DNA of 64,000 nucleotides from Ostrinia nubilalis (Eukaryota; Arthropoda; Insecta; Lepidoptera; Crambidae): positions 6,202,501-6,266,500 of the forward strand of contig NC_087105.1 of assembly GCF_963855985.1 (NCBI RefSeq), given 5' to 3'. The notes beneath the pieces are model-generated. The model was not told where the DNA came from and made no database searches. It was given only the letters and a program-made list of their open reading frames with translations. The position numbers and the translations under genes are program-made. Below are positions 9,951-21,059 of the stretch, one piece after another (within the stretch, counting starts at the first letter, position 1; each line of letters opens with the position of its first letter).

Positions 9951-10424
9951 GATATAATTGCAGAAACTAGATAAGTAATCCTTTCGGCTGACATTTTTAC
10001 TTAATTTTGAAGAATATCAGTCTTGCGTTTGTTTTATTCAACTCTTTAATGCAAAGATGGACTCTACCAAACTGGCTATAGAAATTTAAATATTTATTAT
10101 GCCTTGATCTTGAAGATCTACAAGTTTCCATATCAGGCCATAGGATTCAAATACAGTTTGTTTTAAATTACACAGGCTTAGTAAGTCACACGTAAACTGA
10201 TTAATATTAATGCTAAGTTAAAACTTCGTAGCGTCGTAGCGCATCAGATGCTACGAATATTTTCGTAGCAGCGTATTTCTTTTTCTTACTTTATTGCACA
10301 CACAAAAAAGCATTACAAATTGAAATATGCTTCGTTAATTATAAAGTAAATATCAAAGTAATGTTAAACATCGTTGGTTATGGGTAATTGGTTTTGAGAG
10401 GTAATGTATTTATTGGCATCATAC

Positions 10425-10491
10425 GTTGCCATTCTTCGCAGTGCGCAACGAGACGTTGCCATTCTTCATAGTGCGTAACGAGACGTTGCCA
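10425..10491 (-). repeat. 30-bp tandem GTTGCCA repeats, unit B distal cluster
   Basis: Three GTTGCCA copies at exact 30-bp spacing (10425, 10455, 10485), duplicated from the proximal cluster. Read on the minus strand they encode a meaningless 10-residue repeat. Confidence 0.55.
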
Positions 10492-10725
10492 TACTTTTTA
10501 CCGTTTTCGTATATGTATCTATCTAGTAATTTTCTTTCCTCTGTTATAAACAAAACAGAATAGTGATAATTTTTAGCATTATTATTATAATTGATTTCGC
10601 TTATGCATATAGGTACTTTAATTTTAATCATTGTTGTATGTATATTGTATATGCCAAAGCATTAGTAAAATGGCAGCCTTCTGGGCGATACTCGTGACTT
10701 CTTTTTTGAAATCCTTATCAGCTTA

Positions 10726-10843
10726 GGCTGGGTTGCACCACGTAACTTTAACCGTAACTATGACGATAATCGGTGTTTTTGTATAAAGTTTGAAAGGTTT
10801 TTGACGTTTGTCAAAGTTAAAGTATGGATGGTGCAACCCAGCC
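10726..10843. mobile_element. 118-bp MITE, TTA duplication, TIR GGCTGGGTTGCACCA
   Basis: Perfect terminal inverted repeats GGCTGGGTTGCACCA/TGGTGCAACCCAGCC flanked by TTA (10723-10725 and 10844-10846). Unit A has the empty site near 5360 (AGCTTACGGTTTTG). An identical-length copy at the same site in unit C (16110-16227) shows that B and C share this insertion by descent. Confidence 0.75.
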
Positions 10844-11059
10844 TTACTGTTTTGAAAGTTAATGAGACACAGTTCTCAGGTGTGTTTCAAAAAGTAGCGA
10901 AGTGCTAAAATCTGTCGGCACTACAAAAGAATAGTTTTCAAATGTTCGCTCTGAAGTAATAAAAGGCATCGTCGAAAACAACGTCATCATAAAATGTCAG
11001 GTCAAAGAAGTTCGCCTTTCTTATCTTTTTTGGGACAATCCTAACCAACACACCCGTTA

Positions 11060-11069
11060 CACTTAAGTG
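11060..11069. promoter_or_regulatory. CACTTAAGTG palindrome, unit B
   Basis: Exact copy of the unit A palindrome, in the same CACCCGTTA context. Confidence 0.4.
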
Positions 11070-11860
11070 CCAATATTGTTGATTTTCACAATGATACTTT
11101 GCCATTCATTTGTTGTGAAGATCGATTATCGTTTAACAGCCTTTTTAAAATATTTTTTGCAACGGTCAAACATTGATTATTTATACTTACTGTTTTCTAT
11201 ACGTCTGCACTTTATTTTTTTGATTAAGTTTCTGAAAAGTATGATTAGTGTTCCGATATTGGTGTAGTCAGTACAGAAGGGTTTATTGAATTTAAAAAAT
11301 CCTGTGGGCAATGGACTCCGGCTTCGATATTTGATTGTGTTAATCGATTTTTATTGTTTTATTTGTTGGCCAGGTACTTTTTAAATAATCAAGGTTTTTG
11401 TTTCGTTGACAGGATCATTCCTAGTTGACACTATTGTATTAAAAAACAACTAATGCTTTTTATGCAAATTCTTGATTTCATGATATACTCTATATAATTT
11501 TCAATCGAAGTCCATAAGGGCGACGATTTCAAGCATGATTTGATGATAATCTGCTCTATATGTTATGATGGCAAGAGTCAATACAAAGGTCATTCCGCCC
11601 ACGAGGACAGAGGAGTTTCTAAGATCTTTTAAGGTTCTGTTCACGGCCTCTATAAATCCTCTATGGCTCATGGTGTATTCGTCCCACATAATAAACATGT
11701 TGAGTGGAATATTTAATTAAGTGCAAAAATGATTGTCCAGAACATTAACATTGTTCAGAAAAATATTTTTTTGCGGTAAAAACCCGTATACTACAGTGCT
11801 ATGTATTTGTGGTGTATGTTTATTGTACAAAAATGAAATACAGAAATGCATTAAAAATTG

Positions 11861-11866
11861 TTTATT
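11861..11866 (-). terminator. Polyadenylation signal of gene C
   Basis: AATAAA on the minus strand, about 145 nt into the terminal exon starting at 12012. Confidence 0.6.
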
Positions 11867-12306
11867 TAAATAAAATAAAAAATATTAAAATTACAGGAAA
11901 AAATATACACTATAACTAACAACTTATCCTATTGTAATTTACAAACAAGTACCTATCTAGAACTTAACACTAACATGCAAATTAACCTAACCCCCCGGGA
12001 AGCGGCATGTACCTGAAATTAAAACAAGCCTGAAATTAGTACGTTCAATATTCGTCGTTTCCTATTGAAATAGACTACTAAGATTTGAGAAAAGTTAAAT
12101 TAGATGTGAAGTTCAGTATCATTTAAGGTGAAAAATGAACTCACCCGATATACTTCGGAGTAAATTTCCCCTCCCGCGCTTCCAATATCTGTTCCCATCT
12201 AAAACAAGATTAAAACATGTTATTTACGACTGATAAAAATTATGGAAGAAAATATGAAACTATATTTGTATGAAAACGAGTTCTTACCAGTTCTGGCTCA
12301 CAACTG

Positions 12307-13900
12307 TCAACTGTTGAAGTATAGCGCCACCAACCGGTCCACCTCCGCCAGCCCCTCACCTGTGGACAAGCGGTGCGCGTTAGACAACCCGGTGATGAAC
12401 TTGACTTGCTAGTAATCAAAGTGCTCATATAAGATGATTGACTTACGCGTGACGTCGTCTAGGAGCTGGTTGGTGGCTGGTGGTGATGGAAAGACGCTGT
12501 CCATGTTCTGTGGGCAAAGAAAAGAGAGTTTAGAAAAATGGAAAGAACGCACCAATCTAGAAGTAATCTAAATTATAAAGTACATAGTAATGATCCAGGA
12601 AAGGCTAGATTACTTACAATATCGTGTATGTCTGGCAACTCTGGCATCTCTGTATCCTGTAGCTCTGACAATGCTTGCATTTCTAGGCTCGTCCAGATGT
12701 CTAGGGCTGTCTGCTGTTCTTCTCCGCATAAAGGAACCGTTTCAAAGTCCTGTGGAAACAACGCATAAGTTTAGAAATCAGTAAATCAGAATTACTATAA
12801 TAGTATTGAAACTGCTTCGATGAATAAATTTCAAAACACTCACGTAATCGAGGATCTCCTGTATGGTGACCGCTGTAGCCGCCACTCCCGTGCACGCTGG
12901 CTGCTCCGCCACTAGAAGTAGAGCACAGACCACGATGAGAACATGTATCAATGTATCAAATATAAAATGTATAAAACTGGACAATTCTTTGAATTGGTCA
13001 AGGAATAAATGTTTGACTTACCAGGGTCACCGTTGTGGAGCATGTTGTTGTCTGGTGGTGGTAGGAGGCAGCTAATGTCCATTTCCTGTAGGCAAAAAAA
13101 AATAAAGTTACTTATGTTATCAGCCAAAGGCGCACAAATTCTATAAGTAATGTGTAACATGACTGTAGCAAATAGTGCTCCAGGAAAGAATTACTTACAA
13201 TATCCTGTGGTTCTGGCATCCCAAGTCCTGCCCAGCTGTCACTGAACGTCAGCCTTTGTTCCTCGGTAAAGGGAACTGGTCCAAAGTCCTGTGTGGGGCC
13301 GGAGTCAAACGCAGCTACTTTTTGCAGCTCCGCCACTAGAAAAGAATAAAAGAGCATGATGAGAAAATGATAATCATAAATTGAAATAGGTAAGTGTGGA
13401 AAATAAGTCTTAAAGTCAAATTTTACATTTTGCCCGCAGCTCGCCGTTGTAAGCGCGCTGTTTATCCGCCTCTTTCTCCACAGCTAGAACTTTGTCTTGC
13501 AAGTCTAGGATGTAGTTAGCGGCGTCCTTGTAGCGCATTTGCTTGATCTCCTTCTGAAAAAGTAAGGGAAATGTTATTGACAAGTACTATTTTTATTAGA
13601 AAAAAAAAATGAATGGCCGTGTATAGTTACTTACATTAGGGTCCACCATTTTCGCCAGCTCAGCCCAATTCTCGGCGATGTCGGCGCGCCTCTGTGCCTC
13701 GTAGAACTTGTTGCGCTCCTTCTGCTGTTCCTGAACACAACATTAATTGATTAGTATACCAAATTAGCATTTTGCACATTATTTAAAGAAGGTTGTACAC
13801 ACTTGCAATGATAACTTACTTTTGTGAGAGGAGTGCGTTTGTGCCCGCGAGGCCGGCCACGTTTCCTGAGAGGCAGGTCGTGCATCTGAATCGTATTCAT
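12307..13900 (-). CDS. Gene C: AT-hook and bHLH-like nuclear protein, 272 aa
   Basis: Exons: 13900-13820, 13730-13635, 13553-13427, 13335-13199, 13085-13022, 12911-12844, 12749-12618, 12507-12447, 12359-12307, all matching B in length. The AT-hook and HLH are intact; residue 4 is Ile instead of Val. The acidic part has small changes (exon 4 reads LQKVAAFDSGPTQDFGPVP, exon 5 EMDISCLL, exon 6 ACTGVAA). The exon 3 donor is GTAAAA instead of GTAAGA and may be weaker. C and D share almost every substitution, including in introns, so they are the most recent pair or have been homogenised. The gene appears functional. Confidence 0.8.
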
Positions 13901-14310
13901 TGCGGTTGAGTATTGAAAATTCGTAAATCACGGATGGACAGTGGACACAGTGGTTCTGTTCGACACCAAAAGGGCAACTGATGAAGGCTTCAGCGGGAGC
14001 CGTCTTAAGTACCTGCGCTCGCGCACCCCCGCGCGCCCTCCGCCCCCGCCCTAACTTATTGGGCGGAGCGCAGGTATGGAACGAAACGTTGCCACACTTC
14101 TCACGTGGATAACGGTGCTGGTTGTGCATTTATTTAAGATATAATAATATCTGTAAGACTTTTTGTAAAACCGTTTGTACAATTGTTTGTTGTCCCTAAT
14201 AAAATAAAATAAAATAAAATAAAATAAAAATAACAGCAGTACGAATTCAAACGTTGCTCTTCTTCACAATGTACAACGGAACGTTGCCACTCTTCTCATA
14301 TTATATCCGT
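13901..14310 (-). promoter_or_regulatory. Gene C promoter, split by an insertion
   Basis: The same GC-rich promoter as A and B (about 14020-14080). The GTTGCCA block is interrupted by a C-specific insertion at about 14105-14231, which moves the upstream motif (near 14280) about 127 bp further away. Confidence 0.5.
14105..14231 (+). mobile_element. C-specific retroposed fragment with A-rich tail
   Basis: It is absent from the matching place in B and D (CTTCTCACATAACAGCAG). The insert ends in repeated AATAA units (about 14200-14230), as in tails of retroposed LINE or SINE fragments. The family was not recognised. Confidence 0.5.
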
Positions 14311-14790
14311 ACTCGATTGACCAAGAAATTAGCTTCTGTAGTAGTAATAGGGCTATTCGGTAATAATCTTGAATTTAGTAAAGTTGATGATAGGATTCTT
14401 TTACCTAATCTATGTGACAATATTTCTGCTGGATGTTTAAGGGTAGTACTACCCAACATTGATTAAATAAAACGCGGCCGTAACAGCGTATTTATTACAC
14501 TTGAAAATTTCGACGGGTTCATCCAGTGTCTTAAGTCGCTCAATGAATATGTAAATTAATGAATTTTGATTTTTATTTCTAGTTCATGTCTCCGAAGATG
14601 GAATGAGTTTTGAAATAAATATTTTCCATAGATTTTTTTTAATCTTCATCATGTCGCTCCGTGAGTCTGTATAGACATATATTTTTCATAGAATTGAAAT
14701 AAAAAAAGTGGAAAAAAAATGTTGCTTGCTTTACCTAGCATGGCTGGAACGAAACGTTGCCGCACTTCTCACATAGCTACGAAAACAAAC

Positions 14791-14890
14791 GTTGCCATAC
14801 TTCTGAAATATACTGAATCAAACGTTGCCATTCTTTGCAGTGCGTAACGAGACGTTGCCATTCTTCATAGTGCGTAACGAGACGTTGCCA
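14791..14890 (-). repeat. 30-bp tandem GTTGCCA repeats, unit C proximal cluster
   Basis: GTTGCCA at 14791, 14824, 14854 and 14884, with the same 33/30/30 spacing as unit B. Confidence 0.55.
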
Positions 14891-15179
14891 TACTTATCCG
14901 TATTCGTATATTTATCTACCAAGTAATTTTCTTTCCTCTGTTATAAACAAAACAGAATAGTGATGATTTTTAGCATTATTATTATAATTGATTTCGCTTA
15001 TGCATATAGTTAACAATGCGAGTTTTTCCCAACATAAAACGTAAGACAGGAATGGTTATTATACTGAGTGAAAGTGAGAAATTTGTGGCTGTAATTTATA
15101 TATTATTATAATTATAATGACTACATTAAATTAACTAATCATTTGAACGTAAAAAATGTGTTTCACGCCTGACTTGTGG

Positions 15180-15310
15180 CTGTGTGACGGCGCGCGCGCA
15201 TTCCTGCACCGCTGACGTCACCCGCCCGGCGCAGGGGGCGGGGCTAGCGTGTAGATAACATTGTGTGCGCGGAGCGGGGTGCTATGTATCGTTATCTCTA
15301 TTGCAGGTAT
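15180..15310. promoter_or_regulatory. Distal GC block with CRE palindrome, unit C
   Basis: TGACGTCA at 15213-15220 within the conserved GC-rich block. Confidence 0.5.
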
Positions 15311-15813
15311 TGATGATATAATTGCAGAAACTAGATAAGTAATCCTTTCGGCTGACATTTTTACTTAATTTTGAAGAATATCAGTCTTGCGTTTGTTTTA
15401 TTCAACTCTTTAATGCAAAGATGGACTCTACCAAATTGGTTATAGAAATATAAATATTTATTATGCCTTGATCTTGATGATCTACAAGTTTCCATATCAG
15501 GCCATAGGATTCAAATACAGTTTGTTTTAAATTACACAGGCTTAGTAAGTCACACGTAAACTGATTAATATTAATGCTAAGTTAAAACTCTTCGTAGCGT
15601 CGTAGCGCATCAGATGCTACGAATATTTTCGTAGCAGCGTATTTCTTTTTCTTACTTTATTGCACACACAAAAAAGATTTTTTTTGTGTGTGCAACAAAT
15701 TTAATTGAAATATGCTTCGTTAATTATAGTAGTAGTAAATATCAAAGTAATGTTAAACATAGTTGGTTATGGGTAATTGGTTTTGAGAGGTAATGTATTT
15801 ATTGGTATCATAC

Positions 15814-15880
15814 GTTGCCATTCTTTGCAGTGCGCAACGAGACGTTGCCATTCTTCATAGTGCGTAACGAGACGTTGCCA
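15814..15880 (-). repeat. 30-bp tandem GTTGCCA repeats, unit C distal cluster
   Basis: Three copies at 15814, 15844 and 15874, paralogous to 10425-10491. Confidence 0.55.
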
Positions 15881-16109
15881 TACTTATCCGTTTTCGTATA
15901 TGTATCTACCTAGTAATTTTCTTTCCTCTGTTATAAACAAAACAGAATAGTGATAATTTTTAGCATTATTATTATAATTGATTTCGCTTATGCATATAGG
16001 TAGGTACTTTAATTTTAATCATTGTTGTATGTATATGCCAAAGCATTAGTAAAATGGCAGCCTTCTGGGCGATACTCGTGACTTCTTTTTTGAAATCCTT
16101 ATCAGCTTA

Positions 16110-16227
16110 GGCTGGGTTGCACCACGTAACTTTAACCGTAACTATGACGATAATCGGTGTTTTTGTATGAAGTTTGAAAGGTTTTTGACGTTTGTCAAAG
16201 TTAAAGTATGGATGGTGCAACCCAGCC
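16110..16227. mobile_element. 118-bp MITE, same site as in unit B
   Basis: TTA-flanked copy of the GGCTGGGTTGCACCA MITE, orthologous to 10726-10843. Confidence 0.75.
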
Positions 16228-16263
16228 TTACTGTTTTGAAAGTTAATGAGACACAGTTCTCAG

Positions 16264-16392
16264 CCCCCCTAGACAAAACGCACTTTTTGATCGAATCGAA
16301 AATCGAATCCGTCAAAACTCCATACAAAAAAGGGGCTTTTCGACCACTTTTCGACTGGTTTGCGATTAAAATTTGCACTTTGTCTAGACCCA
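16264..16392. mobile_element. C-specific 129-bp MITE with TCTAGACAAA-type ends
   Basis: It is absent from the same position in B (near 10878). It is flanked by CAG on both sides (16261-16263 and 16393-16395). Imperfect inverted ends read CTAGACAAAACGCA and TGCACTTTGTCTAG. Small ORFs across it are not genes. Confidence 0.6.
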
Positions 16393-16575
16393 CAGGTGTG
16401 TTTCAAAAAGTAGCGAAGTGCTAAAATCTGTCGGCACTACAAAAGAATAGTTTTCAAATGTTCGCTCTGAAGTAATAAAAGGCATCGTCGAAAACAACGT
16501 CATCATAAAATGTCAGGTCAAAGAAGTTCGCCTTTCTTATCTTTTTTGGGACAATCCTAACCAACACACCCGTTA

Positions 16576-16585
16576 CACTTAAGTG
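16576..16585. promoter_or_regulatory. CACTTAAGTG palindrome, unit C
   Basis: Exact copy, same context as units A and B. Confidence 0.4.
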
Positions 16586-17068
16586 CCCATATTGTTGATT
16601 TTTCACAATGATACTTTGCCATTCATTTGTTGTGAAGATCGATTATCGTTTAACAGCCTTTTTATAATATTTTTTGCAATGGTCAAACATTGATATTTAT
16701 ACTTACTGTTTTCTATACGTCTGCACTTTATTTTTTTGATTAAGTTTCTGAAAAGTATGATTAGTGTTCCGATATTGGTGTAGTCAGTACAGAAGGGTTT
16801 ATTGAATTTAAAAAATCCTGTGGGCAATGGACTCCGGCTTCGATATTTGATTGTGTTAATCGATTTTTATTGTTTTATTTGTTGGCCAGGTACTTTTTAA
16901 ATAATCAAGGTTTTTGTTTCGTTGACAGGATCATTCCTAGTTGACACTATTGTATTAAAAAACAACTAATGCTTTTTATGCAAATTCTTGATTTCATGAT
17001 AATATACTCTATATAATTTTCAATCGAAGTCCATAAGGGCGACGATTTCAAGCATGATTTAATGATAA

Positions 17069-20000
17069 TAGGGGTGTCCACTTAAAAAATACATCGATGT
17101 TTTTTTTCGATGCATTACATCGCGGCTGTGCATCGATATTTTTCGATACATCGGTTAGAAACATCGATGTTTTCTCAAAATCGAGTACTTTTTTTAACAT
17201 TGCATCACAAGCTGTAGTCGGCTTTCTGAACACATTTTTCATTATAGATTACTCCTACAACAGCACTTTTCTTTTTGCCTTTTGTATGTGTGTTTAAGGA
17301 ATCTATGTTACTAAAATAAAAAAGAAATACTTTTCATGCAGTAGTCATTTATTAAAAAAAATATGGCAATGTGTAACAATAAGACTTATAAAATGTTCTT
17401 TTGGAAGACTTTGCAAAAACAAAAGCTTATTTAAACGTTTTCCTTTCAGTCTGTTTCATTGCTGAGTGACGATTTGAGCTGCTTTAGAAAATAAACGCTC
17501 AGACGGTACTGACGTTCCCACCATGGTCAAGTATTTGTAAGCAATTTTATTAAGTTTAGGAAGTTGAATCTTCAGATCGTTCCATATTTCCAATGGGTTC
17601 TCATTAAGTCTTCCTACTGGACTACGCAAGTAAATAGACAGCTCTTCAGAAATAGTATCGTCAGACTTCGCCGTTTTCCAGCTCTTGTGTACCAATTTGT
17701 GGTGATCATCCCATAAAGAAAAGTTATCTTCTGGTTTGTCAGAATGATCTGAAGAATCAGATTCCACCGCGGCCTCATTTTGTATTGTAGTTTTCACAAA
17801 TTCTTTGACTTTTGCCGCAGCTGAAGAGCAAGCAAGTGGGTAAAATGCATTTTTTTAAACCTCGGATCTAATATCGTGGCTATGGCGAGAGGAGTCACTC
17901 TCTCTATAACACCCATTCTCTTGTCAATTTCTTTAAGAACCAATGACTGTAATTCTTTGACAAGAGATTCTTCGAGTCAGAGTGTTTTAACTTTCAAAAG
18001 AAGGCAATGGATAAGTGGTATTACCTTGCTACTAGTGCAATACTTATCCCCTGACACTTCCTTAGTTGCACCTTCGATCGGTCGCAAAACTTGTAAAACC
18101 GAAGAAAGAATTGATAGTTCTGACGCAGTAAGCATCGGTGGTGCATTTTTATGCCGAATGATTATGTTATTAACGATAGTGCGAAGGTCCAAAAATCTTT
18201 CAATCATATAATACGAGTATGTACTATTCCATCTGGTTGGAACCTCTTGTATCAATTTAGTTTCTTTCTGGGTTGCATTACGTAATTCCGTTACTGGCTA
18301 TATTGCTCTGTTTGAACGATGTCACAATATCTTTGACTTTAGTTATCAAGTTTCGCAGCTCAGTACACTGTTGCATATAATTTTGTGCCACCAAATTCAG
18401 TGTGTGCAAAACATGGTATGTGTTTTTTTCCAAAAGCCAAATCGATGGCCTTTACCATGTTGGCTGCGTTGTCAGTCACTACAGCCGAAACTGTATCTTT
18501 GTCAATACCCCATTCGGTACAAGTTTGAAGCAACATTTCAGCGATGTGTTCTGAAGTATGACGTTCATTTGACTGGTACACTCCAAGAGTTATTGAAAAT
18601 AATTCATTACCAACACCGAAGTGTGCTGTTATTCCTAAAAAACTTCTCATGCTCATTGTTTCAGACCACATGTCAGTAGTAAGAGTAAAGTTTTCAATAT
18701 TTGATATTTTTTCTTTGAAGACTGTTGATAATGCTGCGTATTTATCATCGAGTCAACGTCGTCTTATTGGGAAGTTTATAATGTGGCGCAACAACTTTAA
18801 TCAAATTGCGAAATCCTTCATTTTCAACTATTGTAAATGGTTTATTTTTAAAGTTTTTTCACCACCCGCGGAAAAACCGTGAATTTCTTTAAATCTTGAT
18901 ATAATAGACTTTTGACGTTTAGGCGCCGGAGGAACAGGAACTTCGTCATCTTTTGAACAGTCAGATATTTTATCAATGTCTTTAGTCAATTCTATTACAC
19001 CAGCTGAGCTCGTTGACGGTAGTATGTCAGCATCTTTAGGGACTGATTGTGTTTTTTTGTGTATAGTTTCGTTATCGATATTGGATTTTTTCGAATATCC
19101 ATCATATTGAACTCCCGAAAAGCAGCCTTATGTATATTTTTTATATGACCAATTAAGTTAGTTGTATTGCCACAAGATTTGATAACTTTTGGACAAAGTC
19201 TACATTTTGCAGAGTTACTATCTCCTTCAGGTTTATCATAAAATTGCCTCACACTATTTTTCTTGGAAGGTGCCATCGTTTTGTGCCATCAACTTAACCT
19301 AAAAAAATACGGTAAATTAGCAGAAGTCAATAAAATCAATCGATAATATTATCACATCACTAATCCTCCCTACAGGGTGTTAGGTAAATGGGTATATGAG
19401 CCGACACTAGCCCATGTTAACATGGTCATATAAATGGTATGGTGAAGTCAGAAATTTGATATCATCATTTTATTTTTTTAAATTTTCATACAAAATAAAT
19501 TTTATAAAATCCGATTTGTATGAAAATTAAAATAATACCCTGTATATAAAAAAGTTAAAAATTGTGAGTGACAATAGTAGCAAGACTGACGAGTAACATT
19601 AACAGAATGACACAAAATAATTAGATGTTGAAAAGATGTTGAATGATATTCAGATCTTATTAAGTATTGAATGTATTAATTTTAGCGTAATGATTCGACA
19701 AATTGTTAACTTATTTAATTTGGACAATTTGAAGAATGATCTCGCTGAAATACAGATAACAAAATATCAATTATTCCAATAGATTATGGATGCTTTGCAT
19801 AAGTTAGAATAAGTGAGTTATCCTAACCTAACTTTATTTACCTGTCCATCGAACTTATGAGAAAACGATGAAATTTTACTCTAATGAGTATATCATATTC
19901 AAATCCAATCCTATTTTATGTTGTTAAGTATGCACATCTATGACACAAGTAAAAACATTTAACGTTTTTGTCTCACAATAAATCTGACGCAGAACCAAAA

Positions 20001-20289
20001 CAAACGAAGTTTTTTTTTAATTCTCTCTGGCGCAGTATTGCCCATGGCAATTTCCAAATTAGCCAACTAATGCCAGTAAAAGAAAAAAAGATTCAAGTTT
20101 TAATTTTATTAAATCCGAGCTACTGAACAGTAATAGATGTACAATGATCAGCTGGTTACCATTGAGTCGATGTTTTATGAGAAAACATCGATACATCGAG
20201 TAAATCAATACCTTTTCAAAGCATCGAATCGTTTCGATGCATCGAACTATAAACATCGTGTGAACATCGATGTATATCGAATATCCCTA
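17069..20289 (-). mobile_element. hAT (ZBED-type) transposon between genes C and D
   Basis: A 3.2-kb insertion with inverted ends beginning TAGGG and subterminal ATCGATG repeats. It is flanked by the 8-bp duplication AATGATAA / GATGATAA (17061-17068 and 20290-20297, one mismatch). Unit B shows the empty site GATGATAATCTG near 11542. The 8-bp duplication, BED finger and hAT dimerisation domain all agree. Confidence 0.8.
17456..19276 (-). pseudogene. Broken hAT transposase (BED finger ... hAT C-terminal dimerisation domain)
   Basis: The reading frame is broken into pieces. 19276-18995 starts MAPSKKNSVRQFYD and has a BED zinc finger (CRLC...H-x4-H). 18671-18360 carries the RNase H-like core with ERHTSEHIAE and VVTDNAANM. 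18255-17977 starts with EVPTRWNSTY. 17797-17456 is the C-terminal hAT dimerisation region with NPLEIW and SERLFSKA. Frameshifts and stops separate the pieces, so this copy cannot make a full transposase. The order and motifs match ZBED-like hAT transposases, which cut and paste elements with 8-bp duplications. Confidence 0.8.
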
Positions 20290-20613
20290 GATGATAATCT
20301 GCTCGCGAACCTATGTTATGATGGGAAGAGTCAATACAAAGGTCATCCCGCCCACGAGGGCAGACGAGTTTCTAAGATCTTTTAAGGTTCTGTTCACGGC
20401 CTCTATAAATCCTCTATGGCTCATGGTGTATTCGTCCCACATAATAAACATGTTGAGTGGAATATTTAATTAAGTGCAAAAATGATTGTCCAGAACATTA
20501 ACATTGTTCAGAAAAATATTTTTTTGCGGTAAAGACCCGTATACTACAGTGCTATGTATTTGTGGTGTATGTTTATTGTACAAAAATGAAATACAGAAAT
20601 GCATTAAAAATTG

Positions 20614-20619
20614 TTTATT
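20614..20619 (-). terminator. Polyadenylation signal of gene D
   Basis: AATAAA on the minus strand, about 145 nt into the terminal exon starting at 20765. Confidence 0.6.
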
Positions 20620-21059
20620 TAAATAAAATAAAAAATATTAAAATTACAGGAAAAAATATACACTATAACTAACAACTTATCCTATTGTAATTTACAAACA
20701 AGTACCTATCTAGAACTTAACACTAACATGCAAATTAACCTAACCCCCCGGGAAGCGGCATGTACCTGAAATTAAAACAAGCCTGAAATTAGTACGTTCA
20801 ATATTCGTCGTTTCCTATTGAAATAGACTACTAAGATTTGAGAAAAGTTAAATTAGATGTGAAGTTCAGTATCATTTAAGGTGAAAAATGAACTCACCCG
20901 ATATACTTCGGAGTAAATTTCCCCTCCCGCGCTTCCAATATCTGTTCCCATCTAAAACAAGAACAAAACATATTATTTACGACTGATAAAAATTATGGAA
21001 GAAAATATGAAACTATATTTGTATGAAAACGAGTTCTTACCAGTTCTGGCTCACAACTG

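Noticed and set aside
10419..10631. 10-residue peptide repeat (NGNVSLRTMK / NGNVSLRTAK)
   Set aside because: It is the 30-bp GTTGCCA tandem repeat read on the minus strand. The frame is not kept in the other clusters, so it is regulatory or satellite DNA rather than coding.
17876..18882. Plus-strand ORFs of 77-111 residues
   Set aside because: Antisense to the degraded hAT transposase.
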